Assembly: GCF_008364795.1 (NCBI RefSeq)
Contig: NZ_VTTM01000015.1
Location: forward strand, 103,635-167,634
From: Azospirillum oryzae
GTDB lineage: Bacteria; Pseudomonadota; Alphaproteobacteria; Azospirillales; Azospirillaceae
Length of the DNA stretch: 64,000 bases
Direction of reading: 5' to 3'
The notes beneath the pieces are model-generated. The model had not been told where the DNA came from. It was given only the letters and a program-made list of their open reading frames with translations, and did no database searches. Both the position numbers and the translations under genes were made by a program. The number at the start of each line of letters is the position of its first letter. Within the stretch, counting starts at the first letter, position 1. Below, piece after piece: positions 8,715 through 17,316 of the stretch.

Positions 8715-10736
8715 ATGTCCATCGCCACCCGTGTGCAAATCGGCACCCGCATCGGCCACCGGATCACCGCCGGCAGCGCCGGAATCCTGCTGTTCCTCGC
8801 CGCCGTCGCCGGGGTGGGCATCAACGCCCTGTCGGAGACGGAGACGGTGGTGCGCCGCAACGGCGTGCTGGCGGAGCAGGTGGTCGATCTCGGCCGCATG
8901 CAGACGCTGATGCTGGACATGCGGCTGAAGACCACAGCCTTCCTGCTGAACGGCCGCGATGAGGATGCCGACGCCGTCGCCTCCCTGTCGGCGGAGGCCG
9001 CCAACCTCGTCGCCGCCGTCGACCAGCGCCTGTCCGGCAGCGGCGACACGGCTTCTGTGCAACAGATGAAGGCGCGCGTCGCCCAATATGGCGACAGCTT
9101 CGCCGCCGTCCGCGCCGCCCACGCCCAGCGCAGCGAGGCGGTGGCCGAGGTGGCGAAATACGGGTCGAAGCTGCAGACCATGCTCAGCACCATCCTGACC
9201 AACGCCAAGGGCAGCGGCAACGTCGAGGCGCTGAACCTAGCGGCCCAGGCGGCGATGCATGTCCAGGCCGCCCGCACGGTCGCCGCCCGCTTCCAGGGGG
9301 AGGGCACCGCCGGCCTCGCCACCGCCACCCGGACGGAGCTGAAGACCGCCGCCCAGAATGGCGACACCATGGCGAAGACGCTGACCGACCCGGCCCTGCG
9401 CGGGCTGGTCGCCGCCTTCCTCAAGACGCTCGACGGCTATGCCGCCGGCTTCGACCGGCTGGTGGAGACGACGCAGCGCCGCGACGCCCTGGTGAACGAC
9501 ACGCTGACCCCGCTCGGCACCGCCATCGGCGAGCAGGCGCGGACCCTGACCGACCAGGGCGTCGCCGACGAACAGCAGCTGCGCGCCGACACCACTGCCG
9601 ACATCGCCGGCTATCGCCGGGCGATGGCCATCGCGTCGGCCGCCGGCCTGATCCTCGGCCTTGCCGCCGCGGTGCTGATCGCCCGCAGCCTGTCGCGCCC
9701 GGTGGTCGCCATGACCGACGCCATGACCCGTCTGGCCGGCGGCGACCGCTCCGTCGCCATCCCCGGCCTCGACCGCCGCGACGAGATCGGCGGCATGGCC
9801 AAGGCGGTGCAGGTCTTCCAGGCCGGCCTGATCGAGGCCGACCGCATGGCCGCCGACAAGGCCGCCGAACATGAGGCCCGCGTCCGCCGCGGCGAACGCA
9901 TCGACCGCCTGACCCAGGAGTTCGAGCGGATGGTGGAAAGCACGCTGGGCCGCGTCGCCAGCGCAGCATCCCAGTTGCAATCGACCGCCCACTCCATCCA
10001 ATCGACGACCGACGAGACCAGCCGTCTGGCCGGCGACGCCGTCCGCAGTTCCGGCGAGACCACCGGCAGCGTCGAGACGGTGGCCGCCGCCGCCGAGGAA
10101 CTCGCCGTCTCCATCGCCGCCATCAGCCAGCATGTCGCCCACAGCGCCCAGGTGACCGAGCAGGCGGTCGGCATCGCCCGCATCACCGACGAGACGGTGC
10201 GCAGCCTGACCGGCGTCGCCCGCCAGATCGGCGACGTGGTGCAGCTGATCGGCTCCATCGCCGCCCAGACCAACCTGCTGGCACTGAACGCCACCATCGA
10301 GGCGGCACGTGCCGGCGAGGCCGGGCGCGGCTTCGCCGTGGTGGCGAACGAGGTCAAGAGCCTCGCCGCCCAGACAGCCAAGGCGACCGAGGAGATCGAG
10401 ACCCAGATCGCCGCCGTCCAGCGCGTCAGCAGCGAGGCGGCCGGCGCCATCACCGAGATCACCAAGGTGATCGGCGAGGTCAACGAGGTCTCCACCACCA
10501 TCGCCAGCGCCATCGGCGAGCAGCGGGCCGCGACCCAAGAGATCAGCGGCAGCATCCAGCGCGCCGCCCGCGGCACCCAGGATGTCCGCGACAACATCAC
10601 CGGCGTGACCCACGCCTTCCAGGCCACCAGCGACGCCTCGCGTCAGGTCAAATCCGCCGCCGACGGCCTGTCCGGCGAGGCCGACGACCTGCGCGGCTGC
10701 GTGTCGCGCTTCCTGGCCGACATGCGCGCAGCCTGA
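8715..10736 (+). CDS. methyl-accepting chemotaxis protein in the arabinose cluster
   Basis: A 673-residue transmembrane chemoreceptor. TM1 spans about residues 17-39 and TM2 about 303-325. They enclose a roughly 260-residue, all-helical periplasmic domain without cysteines, about the size of the helical bimodular class. HAMP follows (about 326-378), then the cytoplasmic signalling domain with a hairpin tip near residues 510-555 (QTNLLALNATIEAARAGEAG). There is no C-terminal CheR-tethering pentapeptide. A strong GGGAGG-like site precedes the ATG. The gene lies between araA and araC, 39 bases after araA, so it may sense arabinose directly or docked ChvE. The ligand is inference. Confidence 0.9.
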   Translation: MSIATRVQIGTRIGHRITAGSAGILLFLAAVAGVGINALSETETVVRRNGVLAEQVVDLGRMQTLMLDMRLKTTAFLLNGRDEDADAVASLSAEAANLVAAVDQRLSGSGDTASVQQMKARVAQYGDSFAAVRAAHAQRSEAVAEVAKYGSKLQTMLSTILTNAKGSGNVEALNLAAQAAMHVQAARTVAARFQGEGTAGLATATRTELKTAAQNGDTMAKTLTDPALRGLVAAFLKTLDGYAAGFDRLVETTQRRDALVNDTLTPLGTAIGEQARTLTDQGVADEQQLRADTTADIAGYRRAMAIASAAGLILGLAAAVLIARSLSRPVVAMTDAMTRLAGGDRSVAIPGLDRRDEIGGMAKAVQVFQAGLIEADRMAADKAAEHEARVRRGERIDRLTQEFERMVESTLGRVASAASQLQSTAHSIQSTTDETSRLAGDAVRSSGETTGSVETVAAAAEELAVSIAAISQHVAHSAQVTEQAVGIARITDETVRSLTGVARQIGDVVQLIGSIAAQTNLLALNATIEAARAGEAGRGFAVVANEVKSLAAQTAKATEEIETQIAAVQRVSSEAAGAITEITKVIGEVNEVSTTIASAIGEQRAATQEISGSIQRAARGTQDVRDNITGVTHAFQATSDASRQVKSAADGLSGEADDLRGCVSRFLADMRAA

Positions 10737-10814
10737 CGCCGCCCTTACGAGACGCAACCATAACTCCGGCGCCGGGCCGTCCGGTCCGCGCCCCAACCTG
10801 AAACCGGTGTCGAT

Positions 10815-12641
10815 ATGTCCGAGACGAAGCCCCCCTTCCCCCCCAGCGCCAACGGTTCAGAGCGTCGGCTGCGGTCGCGCGCGTGGTTCGACAACCCCGC
10901 CAACCCCGACATGACCGCGCTCTATCTGGAGCGTTACCTGAACTTCGGCCTGACGCGGGAGGAGCTGCAGTCGGGCGCGCCGATCATCGGCATCGCCCAG
11001 ACCGGGTCCGACCTCAGCCCCTGCAACCGCCACCATCTGGTTCTGGCCGAACGGCTGCGCGAAGGCATCCGCACCGCCGGCGGCATCGCCATCGAGTTTC
11101 CCGTCCACCCGATCCAGGAAACCGGCAAGCGGCCGACCGCCTCCATCGACCGCAACTTGGCATATCTCGGCCTGGTCGAGGTTCTGCACGGCTATCCGCT
11201 CGACGGCGTGGTGCTGACCATCGGCTGCGACAAGACCACGCCGGCCTGCCTGATGGCGGCGGCCACCGTCAACATCCCGGCCATCGCCCTGTCGGTCGGC
11301 CCGATGCTGAACGGCTGGTTCCGCGGCGAGCGCACCGGGTCGGGCACCATCGTGTGGAAGGCCCGCCAGATGATGGCGGCCGGCGAGATCGACTATCAGG
11401 GCTTCATCGAGCTGGTGGCCTCCTCGGCTCCCTCGACCGGCTACTGCAACACGATGGGCACCGCCTCCACCATGAATTCGCTGGCGGAGGTGCTGGGCAT
11501 GCAGCTTCCCGGCTCCGCCGCCATCCCCGCGCCCTACCGCGAGCGCCAGCAGGCCGCCTACGAGACCGGCAAGCGCATCGTCGAGATGGTGCGCCAGGAC
11601 ATCAAGCCGTCGGACATCCTGACCCGCGACGCCTTCCTGAACGCCATCGTCGTCAACTCCGCCATCGGCGGCTCGACCAACGCGCCGATCCACATCAACG
11701 CCATCGCCAAGCACATCGGCGTGCCGCTGACGGTGGACGACTGGCAGACCCATGGCCTGGACATTCCGCTGCTGGTCAACCTCCAGCCCGCCGGCGAATA
11801 TCTGGGCGAGGACTTCCACCGCGCCGGCGGCGTGCCGGCCGTCGTCGCCCAGCTGATGACCAAGGGCCTGATCCGCGAGGACGCCCCCAACGTCAACGGC
11901 CGCACCATCGGCGAAAACTGCCGTAACACCGAGATCCTCGACACCCGCGTCATCCACCCGATCGACGACCCGCTGAAGATCAACGCCGGCTTCGTCGTTC
12001 TGCGCGGCAACCTGTTCAACGCCGCCATCATGAAGACCAGCGTGATCTCCGACGAGTTCCGCGAGCGCTACCTTTCCAACCCGAAGGACCCGGAAGCCTT
12101 CGAAGCCAAGGTCGTCGTCTTCGACGGTCCGGAGGACTACCACCACCGCATCGACGACCCGTCGCTGGGCATCGACGCCTACACCATCCTGGTCATCCGC
12201 GGCGCCGGCCCAATCGGCTACCCCGGCGCCGCGGAGGTGGTGAACATGCGTCCCCCCGCCGACCTCATCAAGCAGGGCATCCATTCCCTGCCCTGCATCG
12301 GCGACGGCCGCCAGTCCGGCACGTCGGGCTCGCCCTCCATCCTCAATGCCTCGCCGGAGGCGGCGGCCGGCGGCAACCTCGGTCTGCTGCGCACCGGCGA
12401 CCGCGTACGGATAGACCTGCGCCGCGGCAGCGCCGACATCCTGATCTCGGAAGCCGAACTGGCCGACCGCAAGGCCACCCTGGAGGCCGCCGGCGGCTAC
12501 CCCGCCCCGCCGTCGCAGACGCCGTGGCAGGAAATCCAGCGCGGCATCGTCGACCAGCTGGACGAAGGCATGGTCCTGAAGCCGGCGGTCAAATACCAGC
12601 GCGTGGCGCAGACGATGGGGATCCCGCGCGACAATCATTGA
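10815..12641 (+). CDS. araC: L-arabonate dehydratase (IlvD/Edd family)
   Basis: A 608-residue dehydratase of the dihydroxy-acid/6-phosphogluconate dehydratase family. Three cluster-ligand cysteine motifs are visible: TGSDLSPCNRHH, IGCDKTTPACLMA and GYCNTMGTASTMNS. The C-terminal family motif is CIGDGRQSGTSGSPSI. It should convert L-arabonate to L-2-keto-3-deoxyarabonate, the third pathway step. With araA, araB, araD and araE the full route from L-arabinose to 2-oxoglutarate is encoded in 12.6 kb. This gene differs from E. coli AraC, which is a regulator. A hairpin terminator follows the stop codon. Confidence 0.92.
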   Translation: MSETKPPFPPSANGSERRLRSRAWFDNPANPDMTALYLERYLNFGLTREELQSGAPIIGIAQTGSDLSPCNRHHLVLAERLREGIRTAGGIAIEFPVHPIQETGKRPTASIDRNLAYLGLVEVLHGYPLDGVVLTIGCDKTTPACLMAAATVNIPAIALSVGPMLNGWFRGERTGSGTIVWKARQMMAAGEIDYQGFIELVASSAPSTGYCNTMGTASTMNSLAEVLGMQLPGSAAIPAPYRERQQAAYETGKRIVEMVRQDIKPSDILTRDAFLNAIVVNSAIGGSTNAPIHINAIAKHIGVPLTVDDWQTHGLDIPLLVNLQPAGEYLGEDFHRAGGVPAVVAQLMTKGLIREDAPNVNGRTIGENCRNTEILDTRVIHPIDDPLKINAGFVVLRGNLFNAAIMKTSVISDEFRERYLSNPKDPEAFEAKVVVFDGPEDYHHRIDDPSLGIDAYTILVIRGAGPIGYPGAAEVVNMRPPADLIKQGIHSLPCIGDGRQSGTSGSPSILNASPEAAAGGNLGLLRTGDRVRIDLRRGSADILISEAELADRKATLEAAGGYPAPPSQTPWQEIQRGIVDQLDEGMVLKPAVKYQRVAQTMGIPRDNH

Positions 12642-12650
12642 CAGAGCATC

Positions 12651-12672
12651 GGGGGCGCAAACGTGCGCCCCC
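12651..12672 (+). terminator. hairpin after araC
   Basis: A 9-bp perfect stem, GGGGGCGCA (12651-12659) and TGCGCCCCC (12664-12672), with a 4-base loop starts 10 bases after the araC stop. There is no T-run; a pyrimidine-rich stretch follows. It is most likely the end of the arabinose transcript. Confidence 0.6.
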
Positions 12673-12920
12673 TCCCCGCCTCTGCCCCCACGCATCCCAG
12701 CAATGCCCCACCATTTCGTGTGACTTTTCACGCGCGCCCTTGACGTACGCCTCCCTTTGCCCACATAAGCCTTCACGAAACATTCGATCCCAGCCGTCCG
12801 ACGGCCGCCGCCAAGGCGCCTCCGGCCGGGTCCTCCCACCCCCGAGATCCGCATCGACGAGCGATGCACGCCCGTCCGGCAGCGTCGAATGCCGGCTTAT
12901 GTGAGACGTACGACAGAGGC

Positions 12921-14441
12921 ATGACGTTTGATTCAAAGCGGCGCCGGATGGCGCCGAACAACCGCGCACGCAACCGCAACCCGCGTCCGCGTGACGACTT
13001 CGACGGCTCCCGCCCGGCGACCATTCCGGTCCATGGCGGCGGCCCCACCGGCCCGGTTCCGGGCAAGGACGAGATCCTGTTCCTTCCGCTGGGCGGCTGT
13101 TCCCGCATCGGCATGAACATGGCGCTCTACGGTCACGCCGGCAAATGGCTGATCGTCGACGCCGGCGTCGCCTTCATGGGCGACGAGGCGCCGGGCATCG
13201 ACAGCCTGATGGCCGATCCGGCCTTCATCGAAGAGCGGATGCAGGACGTCGTCGGCCTGGTGGTGACCCATGCGCACGAGGACCATATCGGCGCGATCCA
13301 CCATCTGTGGCCGCGCCTGCGCTGCCCGATCTATGCCAGCCCCTTCGCCTCCCATATCATCCGGGACCGACTGAAGGAAAAGGGCGCCCACCGCGCCGCA
13401 AAGGTGCAGACCTTCGAGATCGGCGACACGCTGAACATCGGTCCCTTCCGGATCGAGACCATCGCCGTCACCCATTCGATCCCCGAACCGATGTCGCTGG
13501 CGATCCGCACGGCGGCCGGCACGGTCCTGCACACGGGCGATTGGAAGTTCGATCCCAACCCGCTGGTCGGCCGCAGCACCGATTTCGCAGCACTCAAGCG
13601 CCTGGGCGACGAAGGGCTGCTCGCCATGATGTGCGACAGCACCAACGCCGACGTGCCCGGCTCCACCGGGTCCGAGGCCGACGCCCGCGCCGGCCTGATC
13701 GGCGCCTTCGCTGGCCGTTCCGGCGCCATCGCGGTGACCGGCTTCGCCTCCAACGTCGCCCGCATGACCGCGGTGGCGGAAGCGGCGGCGGCGGTCGGGC
13801 GCAAGGTGGTTCTGGTCGGCCGCTCCATGCTGCGCATGGAAAAGGCGGCGCAGGCCTGCGGCTATCTCGACCATGTGCCGGACTTCATGGATGTCCGCGA
13901 GGCCTCCTGGACCCCGCGCGACCACCTCGTGTTCCTGTGCACCGGCAGCCAGGGCGAAGAACGGGCGGCGCTCAGCCGTCTGGCCCGCAACGAGCACCGC
14001 GAGCTGTGGCTGGAAGAGGGCGACACCGTCATCTTCTCCGCCCGCGCCATCCCCGGCAACGAGGAGGCTCTGGCCGAAATCCACGAGCATCTGCGCGGCA
14101 TGGGCGTTGAGATCGTCACCCCGGCCGATGCGCCGGTCCATGTCTCCGGCCACCCGAAGCGCGACGACCTCGCCCGCATGTATGGTCTGGTCCGCCCGCG
14201 CTTCGCCGTGCCGGTCCATGGCACCATCGAGCATATGGAAGCCCACGCCCGCCTCGCCCGTTCCTGCGGCGTCGAACGCGCCCTGGTTCCGGAAGACGGC
14301 GACATCCTGCGCATCGCCAAGGAAGGCACCCGCGTCATCGGCCGCATCGAGCCGAAGCGCCTCGCCAACACCGGGCGTGACCTGATCCCCTGGATCCCGC
14401 CGGTGGCGGTGGATGCGGAGGAAGAGCGCGTCGCGGCCTGA
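12921..14441 (+). CDS. rnj: ribonuclease J (metallo-beta-lactamase/beta-CASP family)
   Basis: A 506-residue protein with the MBL metal motif THAHEDHIGAIHHLWPRL near residue 103 and later VTHSIPEP, HTGDWKFDPNP and a CDSTNA motif. The beta-CASP pattern follows (VTGFASNVARM, then ARAIPGNE and VHVSGHPKRDDL). RNase J processes and degrades RNA by 5'-3' exonuclease and endonuclease activity. The ATG at 12921 is chosen; the in-frame ATG 57 bases upstream has no better ribosome site. The N-terminus carries a basic, Arg/Asn-rich tract before the core. At 506 residues it is somewhat shorter than usual for alphaproteobacterial RNase J (about 550), with the shortfall at the C-terminus. Confidence 0.88.
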   Translation: MTFDSKRRRMAPNNRARNRNPRPRDDFDGSRPATIPVHGGGPTGPVPGKDEILFLPLGGCSRIGMNMALYGHAGKWLIVDAGVAFMGDEAPGIDSLMADPAFIEERMQDVVGLVVTHAHEDHIGAIHHLWPRLRCPIYASPFASHIIRDRLKEKGAHRAAKVQTFEIGDTLNIGPFRIETIAVTHSIPEPMSLAIRTAAGTVLHTGDWKFDPNPLVGRSTDFAALKRLGDEGLLAMMCDSTNADVPGSTGSEADARAGLIGAFAGRSGAIAVTGFASNVARMTAVAEAAAAVGRKVVLVGRSMLRMEKAAQACGYLDHVPDFMDVREASWTPRDHLVFLCTGSQGEERAALSRLARNEHRELWLEEGDTVIFSARAIPGNEEALAEIHEHLRGMGVEIVTPADAPVHVSGHPKRDDLARMYGLVRPRFAVPVHGTIEHMEAHARLARSCGVERALVPEDGDILRIAKEGTRVIGRIEPKRLANTGRDLIPWIPPVAVDAEEERVAA

Positions 14442-14471
14442 CCGCAACCCGCCTTCCCTTTCCAGACGGAC

Positions 14472-14519
14472 AAAAGCGAACGGGCCATGTGGAGTGTTCC
14501 ACATGGCCCGTTCGCTTTT
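14472..14519. terminator. bidirectional intrinsic terminator between rnj and cstA
   Basis: A perfect 22-bp stem occupies 14472-14493 and 14498-14519 with a GTGT loop. Its outer ends are AAAA and TTTT, so it gives a U-tract in both directions. It lies between two convergent genes. Confidence 0.9.
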
Positions 14520-14535
14520 TACGATACCCGAACCG

Positions 14536-16341
14536 TCATTCGGCCGGGGTGGCGACCATCGGAACCTCGATGGCGCGGGCCTGCAGCAGTTCCTTCCACT
14601 TCCGGAACGCGGCGATCAGGATGATGAAGCCCAGCACCAGCATGATGATCGAGATGCCGGCGTTGAAGGGGTTGTAGCCCTTGGCCGCCTTGTTCAGATA
14701 GACGTTGGCGATCATCCAGTAGCCGGCGACGTTCACCGTGACGAACAGGTAGGCCAGCGGGACCAGGCAGGTCAGCATGTAGATCCGCTTCTGGGCCAGC
14801 CGCAGGATGATGGTGGCGCCGATGATGAGGCCGACCGAAGCCATCAGCTGGTTCGACACGCCGAACAGGGCCCAGACCGAGTTGATGTCGCCCGAGGTCA
14901 GCAGATACCCCCAGGCCACGCAGGCGATGACGCTGGCGATGATCGAACCGGGGACCCAGTCCAGCCGCTTCATCGGGGCATAGATGTCGCCCAGCAGGTC
15001 CTGGATCAGGTAACGGGCAACGCGGGTGCCGCTGTCCACGGCGGTCAGGATGAACACCGCCTCGAACATCACGACGAACTGGAAGAAGTAGGAGGCGAGG
15101 CTGTTGAACCACGGAACGCGGGTGAAGATCTCGGTCATGCCGACCGCCAGGGTCACCGCACCGCCGGTCCGGCCATAGAGGTCGAGACCGATCTCATTGC
15201 TCAGCCGCGGCAGGTCCACGACATTCATGCCCAGGGCCTTGAAGGCGGCCGGCGCGGAGTTGATGGCGAAGTAATCGGCCGGATGCAGCGAGGTCGCGGC
15301 GATCAGCGCCATGACGCCGACCAGGCATTCCGCCAGCATGCCGCCGAAGGCCACCGGACGGATGTCGCTCCACTTGTCGATCAGCTTGGGCGTGGTGCCC
15401 GACCCGATGAAGGCATGGAAGCCGGAAATGGCGCCGCAGGCGATGGTGATCGAGATGAAGGGCCAGACCGGGCCGTTCAGCACCGGGCCGCCGCCATGGA
15501 TGAAGTCGGTCAGGGCGGGGAAGCGGATTTCCGGGTTGATGAAGACGACGCCGACGACCAGCGCGCCGAACACGCCGACCTTCATGAAGCTGGACAGGTA
15601 ACCGCGCGGGGTCAGCAGCAGCCACACCGGAAGCGCGGTGGCGAAGAAGGCATAGACCGGCAGGATGACGGCGACCGTCTCGGCGTGCAGCGTCAGCCAC
15701 TCGCCCAGCAGAGTGCCCTGGATGTAGGGGCCGGCGAAGACCGAGGCGGCGATGGCGGCGATGCCGACCTGGGTGGCGCCCTTGGACGAGCCGGTGATCT
15801 TCTCGTAGAGGCCCAGCGCGATGGCGATCGGGATCGTCATGAACACCGCGAAAGCGCCCCAGGCGTTGCGTTCCAGCGCATGGACGACGACCATCGACAG
15901 GCCGGCCATGGTGATGGTGATGATGAACAGCATCGCCAGACCGGTGCACCAGCCGGCGACCGGGCCGAGTTCGGCCTTGGCGACCTCCGACAGCGACTGT
16001 CCCTTGTGCTTCATCGAGGCGAACAGCACGACGGTGTCGTGCACCGCGCCGCCGATGACGCAGCCGATCAGCAGCCACAGGAAGCTCGGCAGATAGCCGA
16101 ACTGGGCGGCCAGCACCGGGCCGACCAGCGGGCCGGCGGCGGCGATGGCGGCGAAATGCTGCCCGGCATTCACCCACTTCTTGGTGGGCACATAGTTTCG
16201 GCCGTCCGCCAGCATGTGGGACGGGGTGACTTCCGAATCGTCGGCACGGAGAACCTTGCGCACGAAGAACACGCCGTAGAAGCGGTAGCAGAGCGCAAGA
16301 ATGCAGAGTGTCGCGATCACAAAGGTTAGGGCGTGATCCAT
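14536..16341 (-). CDS. cstA: CstA/BtsT-type carbon starvation or pyruvate transporter
   Basis: A 601-residue polytopic membrane protein of the CstA family. Conserved segments include ADGRNYVPTKKWVNAGQHFAAI (split here: ADGRNYVPTKKW and HFAAIAAAGPLVGPVLAAQFG), FHAFIGSGTTPKLI, and about 15 hydrophobic stretches. In E. coli CstA and BtsT import pyruvate and, for CstA, peptides. The start at 16341 (MDHALTFVIA) has AGGAG 8 bases upstream; a longer open frame has no such signal. Three 8-base repeats with 21-bp period lie 71-120 bases upstream and resemble BtsR sites. The BtsS/BtsR genes are about 5 kb away, so pyruvate-responsive control is likely. Confidence 0.9.
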   Translation of the reverse strand: MDHALTFVIATLCILALCYRFYGVFFVRKVLRADDSEVTPSHMLADGRNYVPTKKWVNAGQHFAAIAAAGPLVGPVLAAQFGYLPSFLWLLIGCVIGGAVHDTVVLFASMKHKGQSLSEVAKAELGPVAGWCTGLAMLFIITITMAGLSMVVVHALERNAWGAFAVFMTIPIAIALGLYEKITGSSKGATQVGIAAIAASVFAGPYIQGTLLGEWLTLHAETVAVILPVYAFFATALPVWLLLTPRGYLSSFMKVGVFGALVVGVVFINPEIRFPALTDFIHGGGPVLNGPVWPFISITIACGAISGFHAFIGSGTTPKLIDKWSDIRPVAFGGMLAECLVGVMALIAATSLHPADYFAINSAPAAFKALGMNVVDLPRLSNEIGLDLYGRTGGAVTLAVGMTEIFTRVPWFNSLASYFFQFVVMFEAVFILTAVDSGTRVARYLIQDLLGDIYAPMKRLDWVPGSIIASVIACVAWGYLLTSGDINSVWALFGVSNQLMASVGLIIGATIILRLAQKRIYMLTCLVPLAYLFVTVNVAGYWMIANVYLNKAAKGYNPFNAGISIIMLVLGFIILIAAFRKWKELLQARAIEVPMVATPAE

Positions 16342-16411
16342 GACGGCTCTCCTGAGAAAGGATATGCCGCCGGTGTACGCCCGCCGCGGAGCCCCGTGTG
16401 GTGGAATGCCG

Positions 16412-16461
16412 CGAGCGGCAGCCGGGAGGTGCTGAGCGGCAGCCGGCAGGGGGCGAGCGGC
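16412..16461 (-). promoter_or_regulatory. three BtsR-like boxes upstream of cstA
   Basis: On the leftward strand, GCCGCTCG, GCCGCTCA and GCCGCTCG lie at plus-strand 16454-16461, 16433-16440 and 16412-16419. Each pair is separated by exactly 13 bases (21-bp period). The E. coli BtsR target is two ACC(G/A)CT(C/T)A boxes separated by 13 bases, so both core and spacing agree, with changes at the outer bases. The site is 71-120 bases before the cstA start. Binding is inferred. Confidence 0.7.
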
Positions 16462-16463
16462 GG

Positions 16464-16485
16464 CGCTCAAGCCTCCGGATGCGCC
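16464..16485. repeat. left copy of direct repeat bordering the SDR-MFS-LysR block
   Basis: CGCTCAAGCC followed by TCCGGATGCGCC recurs in the same orientation at 19592-19613 as CGCTCAAGCC followed by CCGGAATGCGCC, with three mismatches in 22. The right copy contains a good BtsR-like box; the left copy carries a degraded version. The pair encloses three genes, as expected for an insertion that split and duplicated a promoter region. Confidence 0.55.
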
Positions 16486-16524
16486 TGCCCGAACGGTCGG
16501 GAGTCGCGCCCGCCCCGCCCACGC

Positions 16525-17286
16525 TCACTTGCCGCCGGTGACGTCCAGGAAGGTGCCGGTGATGAAGGAGGCCTCGGCGCTCGCCAGCCACAGGATCGCC
16601 CGCGCGACCTCCTCGGGCTGGCCGCCCCGTCCCATCGGGATCGACTCCTTGACGCGATCCACCCGCCCCGGCTCCCCGCCGCTCGCATGCATGTCGGTGT
16701 AGATGTGTCCGGGGCGGATGCAGTTGACGCGGATGCCGTCCCGCGCGACCTCCTTGGCGAAGCCGATGGTGAAGGTCTCCAGGGCGCCCTTGGAGGCGGC
16801 ATAGTCGACATATTCGTTCGGGCTGCCGAGCCGGGCCGATGCCGACGAGATGTTGATGACCACGCCGCCCCGCCCGTCGTGGCGATGCGACATGCGCTTG
16901 GCCGCCTGCTGCGCGCAGAGGATCGGGCCGATCGCGTTGACCGCGAAGATGCGCTGCATCCGCTCGAAGCCGAGTTCCTCGGTCCGGCACTGCCGCGCGA
17001 GCACCGCGGCGTTGTTGACCAGCACGTCGATCCGGCCGAACTCGCGGTCGATCGCCTCGAACAGTGCCGCGACCTGCGCCGGATCCGCGCTGTCGGCGCG
17101 CATCGCCAACCCCCGGCGCCCCAGGGCTTCGACATCCGCCACCACGGCACGGGCGGCGGTCTCGTCGGAAACGAAGCTGATCGCGACATCATAGCCCTGG
17201 GCGGCGGCAAGCCTTGCGGTCGCGGCGCCGACGCCACGCCCGCCACCCGTTATCAGTATCAGCGGTGCTTGAGAGTCGATGGTCAT
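16525..17286 (-). CDS. SDR family oxidoreductase
   Basis: A 253-residue classical short-chain dehydrogenase. The cofactor motif TGGGRGVG is at residues about 13-20, NNAAV follows near residue 87, the catalytic Ser is in INISSAS and the catalytic YxxxK reads YAASK near residue 160. The C-terminal SFITGTFLDVTGGK is typical. An arginine-free beta-2 end does not clearly tell NAD from NADP. Its substrate is unknown. The start at 17286 is chosen for the GGAGA site 8 bases upstream rather than the ATG at 17301. It follows the MFS gene by about 30 bases and is probably co-transcribed with it. Confidence 0.85.
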   Translation of the reverse strand: MTIDSQAPLILITGGGRGVGAATARLAAAQGYDVAISFVSDETAARAVVADVEALGRRGLAMRADSADPAQVAALFEAIDREFGRIDVLVNNAAVLARQCRTEELGFERMQRIFAVNAIGPILCAQQAAKRMSHRHDGRGGVVINISSASARLGSPNEYVDYAASKGALETFTIGFAKEVARDGIRVNCIRPGHIYTDMHASGGEPGRVDRVKESIPMGRGGQPEEVARAILWLASAEASFITGTFLDVTGGK

Positions 17287-17316
17287 TGAAACGATCTCCA
17301 TGTGGTGGCTGGACGG

